64,000 nt of DNA, from assembly GCA_026874595.1 (NCBI GenBank), contig CM049318.1, positions 18,400,241 to 18,464,240 of the forward strand, written 5' to 3'. This DNA is from Sipunculus nudus. Its lineage: Eukaryota; Annelida; Sipuncula; Golfingiida; Sipunculidae. The translations under genes were made by a program, and so were the position numbers. Positions 62,027 to 64,000 of this stretch are shown one piece after another; positions within the stretch are counted from its first letter, which is position 1; each line of letters begins with the position of its first letter. The notes below the pieces were generated by a model that was given only the letters and a program-made list of their open reading frames with translations, did not search any database and was not told where the DNA came from.

Positions 62027-63163
62027 GGGATAAACTGTCTAAAATTAAAAACTTAAGTTTTCACTGGCTGTACTGATTGTGCCATTTTGGCCTACAACTT
62101 TTAACAGCAAAAGAGACTAGTTCAAAACCTGAAACACTTGAATGCCATACATCCAAACAATCCATGGTCTTCTTTGATTAAAGACTTATCATGATCATAG
62201 TTAAGTCCACAGCTATGAAAAAGTACAAGTCATGATTGCCTTTACAGGATTCTTTTTATTACAATACACAAACACATACATGACCATGATTCAAAATTGA
62301 CCCTACATTTTTACTCATTCAATATTATGAAAAAGTTAATCAGTTAGTTTATTAGTGAAAACACATATCTAATAATGTACTATGGAAATTTGAGAAAATA
62401 AAAAAAAACTGGTAGAATATCAACTGACACACGATGTTTGAAGAAATTAATTATCTTGAAAAATATGTGCAAGTGAAACTCATTTTCAGGAAAAGAAAAC
62501 GGTCTGCAATGGACAATTCTGTCTTGGAAGTGTTTCTTAATATTTAATTATTCAAAATTTAAACTCTTTTCAATATGTACATAGATTAGAGAATATATAT
62601 GCTTGGAAATTCCCATATATGGAAAAATTCTATTAATGAACATGTCTGAAATTTGCAAGTTTCATCAAAGTAGATGCCAACCTTAAGGAAAAGTCCTGAC
62701 TTCGATTTCCAAAATGAAATTATCTTTGCACTAAAATGTCATATTTTGAAGATTTCCTTATATGGAGATGTCCATAGTGGGAAATGGCCTTGTATGGAGA
62801 TGTCCATATTTGGAGATTTCCTTGTTTTGATATGTTTGCCGTCTTAGAGCTGTCCATGATTTTGAAGTTTTGGATGTTTAAATGTCTGATTTCCCTAATG
62901 ACAGAGAAATACCAATATGTGACAGTAGGATCTGCCATGGGTTAAGTTTAATGTATTATAGGTCTTTGTTGCCATGTAATCGTGCTGTTGTGTTGTGCTA
63001 TTTCAGCATAGTGCGCTCCACACTGAATGAGGGTCACCATGTCCTGGGGTTTTATGCTGTGTACTATTTCTTCAACTTCTTTCTGATCGTCCTTCTAATA
63101 CTTCACATTATATGGTTCATTATGATATCCCGAATGGCCTATAGTTTCATCAAAGAAGGGAAG
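16387..63163 (+). CDS. CERS: Ceramide synthase (CerS2/5/6-like), spliced gene, 9 exons, 3' end outside window
   Basis: Ceramide synthases are ER membrane enzymes that N-acylate sphinganine or sphingosine with a fatty acyl-CoA to make dihydroceramide or ceramide. The nine exons join in phase to 337 residues from the ATG at 16426. Visible in order: WLPENATW with an N-glycosylation sequon at N21; a membrane helix about 41-58; a homeodomain-like segment about 61-128 with the RQIERWWRIRR helix; and a TLC domain from about W140 onward with HH at 214-215, HD at 241-242 plus D245, and LEGAKLAKY at 248-256. The missing C-terminal tail (an acidic, phosphorylated tail with a DxRSD-type start in vertebrate CerS2-6) must be on an exon beyond 64000. 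Vertebrate CerS2 is about 380 residues, which fits. Similarity is spread over CerS2, CerS5 and CerS6, so I do not assign a paralogue. Introns add 0.36 to 31 kb. No stop or frameshift is seen. Confidence 0.95.
16793..16805 (-). promoter_or_regulatory. DR1-like nuclear receptor site in intron 1
   Basis: TGATCTTTGACCT reads AGGTCA-A-AGATCA on the - strand: a direct repeat with one-base spacing, one mismatch from the ideal site of RXR heterodimers and HNF4. It lies 189 bp past the exon 1 donor and in no repeat I recognise. Motif seen; binding inferred. Confidence 0.35.
17336..17413. repeat. (TA)n microsatellite, about 78 bp
   Basis: The longest TA tract in the window. A - strand frame of alternating Tyr and Ile comes from it and is not a gene. 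Confidence 0.97.
17835..17857 (-). promoter_or_regulatory. Cluster of four nuclear receptor half-sites
   Basis: TGACCT occurs four times in 23 bp (starts 17835, 17840, 17847, 17852; neighbours in each pair share one base). On the - strand these are AGGTCA half-sites. The cluster may be receptor binding DNA or simply a short local duplication. Confidence 0.3.
19366..19378 (+). promoter_or_regulatory. Perfect DR1 element (AGGTCA-G-AGGTCA)
   Basis: AGGTCAGAGGTCA is an exact DR1, the preferred site of HNF4, RXR and PPAR-type receptors. It lies 2.8 kb into intron 1. The same 13-mer also occurs in family B repeats (near 50318 and 58335), so it may be a repeat relic. Confidence 0.35.
19585..19614. 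repeat. (TA)n microsatellite
   Basis: Short TA tract directly before the CTGGGCCAG repeat. Confidence 0.95.
19620..19880. repeat. Degenerate CTGGGCCAG repeat
   Basis: About four imperfect units of roughly 55-75 bp carry AAACTGGGCCAGCTCAGAT and TTTTGATCTGGGCCAG-type blocks. CTGGGCCAG is nearly its own reverse complement, so the tract can fold in several registers. Confidence 0.75.
23350..23415. repeat. CT-rich microsatellite
   Basis: Imperfect (CT)n. The overlapping frames on both strands (LSLSLSL and RERERE) are low-complexity artefacts. Confidence 0.9.
23983..25526 (-). mobile_element. Family A copy A6, inverted, with four tandem units
   Basis: Read on the - strand it starts TTTTTAGCTCAGCTGAC (25526), has CTATAGCGATCAC, a GTCC/GTCT run and four ~345-bp units (markers GTCTGCAGAAACTG/GGCGCCACC near 24190, 24520, 24855, 25195), and ends GACCCATGGGTCAT near 23983. 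It lies in intron 1 facing A7. No coding content. Confidence 0.8.
25527..25955. other. Spacer between the facing family A copies
   Basis: AT-rich. A near-palindrome GAAATACATTATGTATTTC lies at about 25633-25651. An 82-codon frame (25632-25880) has no recognised content. Confidence 0.6.
25956..27919 (+). mobile_element. Family A copy A7 with five tandem units
   Basis: Starts TTTTTAGCTCAGCTGACTG at 25956, then GCTATAGCGATCACTC, the GTCC/GTCT run and repeated ~350-440-bp units (marker TTAACAGGGCACAAATC or similar near 26040, 26396, 26747, 27195, 27530), ending CAGCTGAGCGTCATGACCCATGGGTC-like to 27919. One unit is interrupted by 26904-27020. With A6 it makes a large inverted repeat. Confidence 0.8.
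26904..27020 (-). repeat. Insert inside A7, inverted copy of the DNA just downstream
   Basis: Matches the reverse complement of about 27933-28050, with shared blocks TTATTTCAGAAATCA, TTTTTGTTATTACC, ATGTTTCGATAAAAATGTCAC and AAAAGCATGATAATAACATA. It breaks a family A unit after GGAAAATTTGA. Confidence 0.85.
27933..28050 (+). repeat. Partner of the insert at 26904-27020
   Basis: Lies just outside the right end of A7. See 26904-27020. Confidence 0.85.
28284..28421. repeat. Perfect 44-bp inverted repeat enclosing a tRNA-like head
   Basis: 28284-28327 and 28378-28421 are exact reverse complements over 44 bases, around a 50-base loop that holds the D-arm and anticodon-like region. The left arm is an inverted copy of the SINE's own 3' side. 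The second SINE lacks this arm and has GGATCCCTGTTAGCTCAG instead. Confidence 0.95.
28316..28466 (+). mobile_element. SINE copy 1 (tRNA-like head plus body)
   Basis: A box TGGCTCAGTGG and B box GGTTCGATTCC are both good pol III promoter matches. The T stem ATGGG/CCCAT is perfect. Two anticodon-stem mismatches and C instead of T before the anticodon position argue against a working tRNA. Confidence 0.75.
28620..28772 (+). mobile_element. SINE copy 2
   Basis: Same head and body as copy 1 with a few changes (ATCGTAGGG instead of ATCGAAGGG). Its 5' end GGGATCCCTGTTAGCTCAG no longer pairs with ACGGGGTGATCC over the full acceptor stem. A - strand frame across it (28495-28944) is a read-through of SINE and minisatellite. 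Confidence 0.75.
28800..29095. repeat. Degenerate minisatellite (ATATATCCTGTAGAT)
   Basis: About a dozen imperfect units of 17-27 bp based on CAATATATCCTGTAGATA. The unit grows to CTATACAATTATATATCCTG further along. Confidence 0.85.
29096..30189. other. Intron 1 stretch without recognised features
   Basis: No repeat, exon or motif that I can support. Confidence 0.6.
30190..32370 (+). repeat. 91-bp satellite, 24 copies, higher-order period of 8
   Basis: The unit starts TTCATGTAATTGGTGCTGC and contains AATCATTGTAGCATAATAAA and CACAGTGCTCACACCACTGG. From copy 2 (30283), copies start every 91 bp to 32285. The base in GGTxCTG alternates G/T in the order GTGGGTGT for copies 2-9, and again for copies 10-17. 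Marker variants also recur eight copies apart (GGGCCCC, GTTTTACATG; CTGTAAAG and ATGTTATTGG recur twelve apart after an extra G-T pair). The edge copies 1 and 24 are the most diverged. There are no unique spacers, so it is not CRISPR. Confidence 0.97.
32371..36282. other. Intron 1 stretch, no gene seen
   Basis: AT-rich, with a TA tract at 34184-34206 and a G run at about 34638-34650. Short open frames have no recognisable content. Confidence 0.6.
36283..36535 (+). repeat. Family C copy C2
   Basis: Diverged copy of 13928-14165; see there for shared blocks. Confidence 0.7.
38265..38810 (+). repeat. Family B copy B1
   Basis: Begins near GATGTCATATGACGGGAGTATTATGGTATAC and GTCCGTTAACTTTTAGTGTCG, has two or three ~160-bp units (AAAATCCATGCATATTTAA, GGTGTCGCTG, TTGATAAAACTCA), and ends near GACGGGCGTATTATGC. 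It matches 50130-50690 and 57998-58515 in the same orientation. Confidence 0.8.
38830..39420 (-). mobile_element. Probable 3' UTR and tail of the LINE fragment
   Basis: On the - strand this follows the reverse transcriptase remnant and ends in an A-rich tail (GATATGAAAAAAAAATAAG, about 38827-38846) directly beside family B copy B1. Assignment rests on position and the A-rich end. Confidence 0.5.
39420..39750 (-). pseudogene. LINE reverse transcriptase C-terminal remnant
   Basis: One - strand frame reads EVPLQELGCQTFVKSRKY, SLVHLHKIIHRETPEYLQNL, then after one stop (TGA) REDDFTSIRTNKESYNKSY and IPVTIRFWNQLEDHMK. This order (LGxxTLxxRR-like, then LxKIIHxxxPxYL, then an RT-x-x-x-x-YxxSYxPxTIRxWNxL block) is the usual C-terminal end of CR1/L2/Jockey-type LINE ORF2 proteins. 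The catalytic palm is missing, so it is a 5'-truncated, dead copy. It lies antisense in intron 1. The family within LINEs is uncertain. Confidence 0.75.
40960..42010. promoter_or_regulatory. CpG-rich, repeat-free island in intron 1
   Basis: About 17 CpGs fall in 40970-41235 alone, and CpGs continue to about 42000, unlike the surrounding AT-rich DNA. Two TAAT-core blocks (ACTAATTGGCACTAATTAAT) occur near 41142. The island holds a 117-codon frame (41476-41829) with no recognised domain. An enhancer or alternative promoter is inferred only from composition. Confidence 0.35.
42011..43700. other. Intron 1 stretch without a gene
   Basis: AT-rich, with C runs at 43270-43286 and 43290-43299. Nothing else supported. 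Confidence 0.6.
43700..43780 (-). mobile_element. tRNA-derived SINE head (candidate)
   Basis: On the - strand, GTCCTAGTGGTCAAGGCATT resembles a tRNA D arm with A box, and GGTTCGAACCCC is a perfect B box. The T stem and acceptor pairings are poor, so a SINE or pseudo-tRNA is more likely than a gene. A frame reading VVKALDFGAEDPWFEPRR is the usual translation of such a head. Confidence 0.55.
43781..47666. other. Intron 1, last part
   Basis: AT-rich, with a G run at about 47077-47087 and the T-rich acceptor tract just before exon 2. No exon or classified repeat is supported. Confidence 0.6.
47667..47796 (+). CDS. CERS: CerS exon 2 (start of homeodomain-like region)
   Basis: The acceptor is a T-rich tract ending TTATAG at 47666. 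The first base completes R60 (AGA). The exon reads YIATPLGRWYHISEKEPR and on to SKDTVT, residues 61-103, and ends in phase 0 at GTAAGT (47797). YIATPL matches the Y/F-VA-x-PL stretch that follows the first membrane helix in CerS2. The remainder corresponds to the N-terminal part of the homeodomain-like segment, which in CerS lacks the first residues of a true homeodomain and is not thought to act as an ordinary DNA-binding domain. It lies 31 kb after exon 1, but the phase and family match make the join secure. Confidence 0.92.
47797..48830 (+). other. Intron 2
   Basis: GTAAGT to CAACAG. Contains a 19-base G run at 48619-48637, 193 bp before the acceptor. No other feature. Confidence 0.85.
48831..48937 (+). 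CDS. CERS: CerS exon 3 (homeodomain-like helix 3)
   Basis: The acceptor is TTTTCAACAG at 48830. In phase 0 the exon encodes RLSKQLDLTPRQIERWWRIR, then RVQDKPHEMQRFRET, residues 104-138 plus two bases of S139. The RQIERWWRIRR stretch corresponds to the recognition helix of the homeodomain-like region, where vertebrate CerS has WFRxRR followed by NQD. Here the run is WWRIRRVQDKP, so the usual asparagine is a valine. The donor is AAG|GTAACC at 48938. FRET-SW leads directly into the TLC domain on exon 4. Confidence 0.93.
48938..49654 (+). other. Intron 3
   Basis: GTAACC to TTTCAG. Contains a loose repeat of CTGTTAATCTCA at about 49150-49255, spaced 25-60 bp. Confidence 0.85.
49655..49712 (+). 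CDS. CERS: CerS exon 4 (58 nt, start of TLC domain)
   Basis: A short exon after a clear TTTTTCAG acceptor at 49654. Its first base completes S139. It encodes WRFIFYFVIFYYGLYVLWD, residues 140-158, a hydrophobic helix that opens the TLC/Lag1 domain and aligns with SWRFTFYL in vertebrate CerS2. The donor GTGAGT at 49713 leaves phase 0. It was found by splice-site and family reasoning, because an in-frame reading across the acceptor hides the boundary. Confidence 0.92.
49713..53688 (+). other. Intron 4
   Basis: GTGAGT to TTCCAG, 4.0 kb. Contains family B copy B2. The rest is AT-rich with no recognisable element. Confidence 0.85.
50130..50690 (+). repeat. Family B copy B2
   Basis: Three ~165-bp units with GATGGATTTT, AAAACTCA, TATCTCACCT, CCATGCATATTTAA and GAGGTCAGAGGTCACC, ending near GGGCGTATTATGCGC. 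Same orientation as the gene. Confidence 0.85.
53689..53739 (+). CDS. CERS: CerS exon 5 (51 nt)
   Basis: This 17-codon exon is bounded by TGTTTTCCAG (53688) and GTAAGC (53740), phase 0 on both sides. It encodes TPWLWDTRHCWYGYPRQ, residues 159-175, matching the PWFWDIRQCW-x-x-YP stretch that follows TLC helix 1 in CerS5/6. Such a short exon is easily missed by ORF-based annotation. Skipping it would keep the frame, so an exon-skipped form is formally possible; nothing in the DNA shows that it is made. Confidence 0.92.
53740..54795 (+). other. Intron 5
   Basis: GTAAGC to TTGCAG. Contains the 153-bp direct duplication listed next. Confidence 0.85.
54195..54502 (+). repeat. 153-bp tandem duplication
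   Basis: TTGTCACTTCCATAA begins both copies (about 54195 and 54349). Each includes GGTGGACAGCAGGTGGTGAA or a variant and TCACAGACTCAATTCAGCA. The copies differ by a few bases. Confidence 0.9.
54796..54888 (+). CDS. CERS: CerS exon 6 (TLC domain)
   Basis: The acceptor is TTTCTCTTGCAG at 54795 and the donor AAG|GTAGGT at 54889, phase 0 at both ends. It encodes HMPDTIYWYYMVELGFYISL, then LFSLFMDNQRK, residues 176-206. YWYYMVELGFY corresponds to the YWYYMIELSFYWSL block of CerS2. The segment at about 181-200 is a membrane helix; MDNQRK then leads into the catalytic loop encoded by exon 7. Confidence 0.94.
54889..55852 (+). other. Intron 6
   Basis: GTAGGT to TTTCAG. AT-rich; no other feature seen. 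Confidence 0.85.
55853..55981 (+). CDS. CERS: CerS exon 7 (Lag1 motif, catalytic histidines)
   Basis: The acceptor is GTTTTGTTTCAG at 55852 and the donor GAG|GTAAGA at 55982, phase 0. The 43 codons (207-249) start DFVEMMVHHFATIT and end VVHDAVDYWLE. HH at 214-215 and HD at 241-242, with D245, form the core of the Lag1 motif. The paired histidines are needed for acyltransferase activity in yeast and mammalian ceramide synthases. All of these residues are intact, so the product is expected to be active. The sequence between them (SWSVNMVRVGSLVL) matches SFSWxxNxxRxGTLI of CerS2/5. Confidence 0.96.
55982..56336 (+). other. Intron 7
   Basis: GTAAGA to TTACAG, 355 bp, the shortest intron. No other feature seen. 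Confidence 0.85.
56337..56443 (+). CDS. CERS: CerS exon 8 (end of Lag1 motif, TLC helix)
   Basis: The acceptor is TCGTTTACAG at 56336. It encodes GAKLAKYCKYHKLTDALFVI, then FTLMWFATRIVFYPL, residues 250-284, plus two bases of H285. LEGAKLAKY completes the Lag1 motif (vertebrate LExAKLxNY). The frame stays open past the splice site for about 13 codons, which could mislead. The donor is read as TTACA|GTATGT at 56444, because only that phase joins exon 9 in frame and restores the YPxxILH-type sequence of CerS2. Confidence 0.92.
56545..56740 (+). repeat. Minisatellite (GGATTTAACTGTTCCTACAT)
   Basis: About eight imperfect ~22-bp units with variants such as TTAACTATTCTTACTTGGGG, starting 100 bp after the exon 8 donor. 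Confidence 0.85.
57998..58515 (+). repeat. Family B copy B3
   Basis: Begins AAAAGCCCGTCTATAACGGG, has GGTATACCCATGG and the ~165-bp units with TTGATAAAACTCAACAGAAA, and ends near TGCACCATTTGTAGTGCTCTT. Same orientation as B1 and B2. Confidence 0.85.
59460..59625 (+). repeat. Minisatellite (GAGAATGCCTGCAATAGAT)
   Basis: Four to five degenerate units of about 30-36 bp with GAGAATGCCTGCAAT cores. Confidence 0.75.
61065..61131. repeat. (TA)n microsatellite
   Basis: Pure TA tract of about 67 bp, followed at 61210-61257 by adjacent G and C runs (ten or more bases each) that can pair as a hairpin. Confidence 0.95.
61625..61955 (+). repeat. Minisatellite (TCATGTTTCTTGAGAAACC)
   Basis: Seven or eight ~45-bp units, each with TCATGTTTCTTGAGAAACCC or a variant, then TTTTCTTC and CATATACAGATC. 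Confidence 0.85.
61974..62022. repeat. (TA)n microsatellite
   Basis: Pure TA tract just after the 45-bp minisatellite. Confidence 0.95.
62748..62850. repeat. Small repeat (TATGGAGATGTCCATA)
   Basis: TATGGAGATGTCCATA-like blocks recur about every 32-36 bp. The block is itself nearly palindromic. It lies 150-260 bp before the exon 9 acceptor. Confidence 0.7.
63007..63163 (+). CDS. CERS: CerS exon 9 (acyl-specificity loop and last helix)
   Basis: The acceptor is GCTATTTCAG at 63006 and the first base completes H285. It encodes IVRSTLNEGHHVLGFYAVYY and on to MISRMAYSFIKEGK, residues 286-337. This matches the final CerS2 segment (LHCTM.., FGYYFFN.., LLHIFWAYLILRMAHKF). Residues about 285-297 form the loop before the last helix, the stretch shown by mammalian CerS chimeras to set acyl-chain length preference. 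The donor AAG|GTAGGC is at 63164. If it is not used, the frame runs 23 more codons to TAA at 63233-63235, giving a protein without the acidic tail. Confidence 0.93.
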
Positions 63164-64000
63164 GTAGGCTCACTAACCCTACGGTGGCCTGTTGTATATC
63201 ATTGTTTCATGTGGCACCTTTACCCACCTGCATAACCTTTGACCTCTGACCCACGCCTGTGCTTGATCATTGCAATGTATTTTTTGTATGCTCCCTGTGA
63301 ATGCTGCATTAGATGCAAACCCCAACACCCAGAAAATGCATTTAGTCAAAATGTAGTGTCTAGCGACAATGATTTTGGTGAATACAATAACTTTTCGTTA
63401 GTACCATGATAATTGACAGTTTCCGACACATTGCAATTATATCATATGTAACATACTTTTCACAACTATTACTGATAAAAAAAAACTAAATGAGTCTTTG
63501 TAAATAGACTGCTAGATATATTTTATTTTCAAAGATTTTGTCAAGTATTCAGTTTTTATTATTTTCAAATAGGAAGATATGCATTATATTATAGTTTTCT
63601 GGAAATTTAAACAGCTTTGAGCTGTTGTTTAATAATTATAAATCACTGTTTGGTTCACTGTACATGCCTGTTATATGTAAAAAAACATAAGTGTATATTT
63701 CCATTCATTTATATATTTAAATAATGTAAAGTATCTTTGTATTTAATGTATAGCACTACTGTAACCTCTTGCTTGCTATACTGTTGTGGTTTTGGGTCAC
63801 AGTGAATATAAATTTATTGAAAATCACATCTAATAAATGAAATAATTTTATCTTGCAATAATAATCCACAACACTTTCTCATAAATTCTACCACGGCAGT
63901 GGTGAAATAATTTACAATGTAATAAAAAAAAATCTGTTTCTTAATACATTTGACTCAACTTAGAAAGTACTGATAAAAATTACAGAGCAAATATAATGTT
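63164..64000 (+). other. Start of intron 9, window end
   Basis: GTAGGC donor, then AT-rich DNA. AATAAA occurs at 63832-63837 and 63921-63926; these could serve a retained-intron transcript. I find no tail exon with an acidic DxRSD-like sequence here. Confidence 0.6.

Larger units (their letters stand above)
56444..63006 (+). other. Intron 8
   Basis: GTATGT to TTTCAG, 6.6 kb. Contains several minisatellites, family B copy B3, two TA tracts and G/C runs, listed separately. No extra exon is supported. Confidence 0.8.

Overview
The window reads as animal nuclear DNA, most likely from a marine bivalve mollusc. It is AT-rich and its genes have long introns and canonical GT-AG splice sites. It is full of dispersed repeats of kinds I remember from bivalve genomes: ends such as TTTTTAGCTCAGCTGAC followed by GTCC/GTCT runs, ends carrying GACCCATGGGTC, and GCCCCCGCC termini. 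The bivalve call rests on memory of those repeats, so it is moderate. I see no bacterial genes, CRISPR array, rRNA or intact tRNA gene.

One protein-coding gene is supported: a ceramide synthase (CerS2/5/6 type) on the + strand. Nine coding exons can be joined with consistent phases: 16387/16426-16604, 47667-47796, 48831-48937, 49655-49712, 53689-53739, 54796-54888, 55853-55981, 56337-56443 and 63007-63163. Counted from the preferred ATG at 16426 they give 337 residues: an N-terminal membrane helix, a homeodomain-like segment, and a TLC/Lag1 domain with the HH and HD histidine motifs. The acidic C-terminal tail exon is not in the window and should lie past 64000.

Layout. 1-15360 is intergenic and is a nest of repeats: a ~4.6 kb long-inverted-repeat structure, a GC-tipped element holding ten 180-bp tandem units, several copies of 'family A', inverted 'family D' copies, and microsatellites. 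15360-16425 is the 5' flank and leader, with TATA, CCAAT and CTCF-like motifs. Intron 1 (16605-47666, 31 kb) holds nuclear-receptor-like half-site clusters near exon 1, a facing pair of family A elements (23983-27919), a tRNA-derived SINE pair one of which sits in a perfect 44-bp inverted repeat, a 24-copy 91-bp satellite with an 8-unit higher-order period (30190-32370), a decayed LINE reverse transcriptase end (39420-39750, - strand), and a CpG-rich non-repeat island (40960-42010). Introns 2-8 are AT-rich and carry minisatellites and two more copies of 'family B'.

The most unusual items are the 728-bp higher-order organisation of the intronic satellite, the fold-back SINE, the large hairpin-capable inverted family A pair inside a transcribed intron, and the nuclear-receptor-like sites near the promoter of a lipid enzyme gene. 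Family letters A-D are labels used only here.
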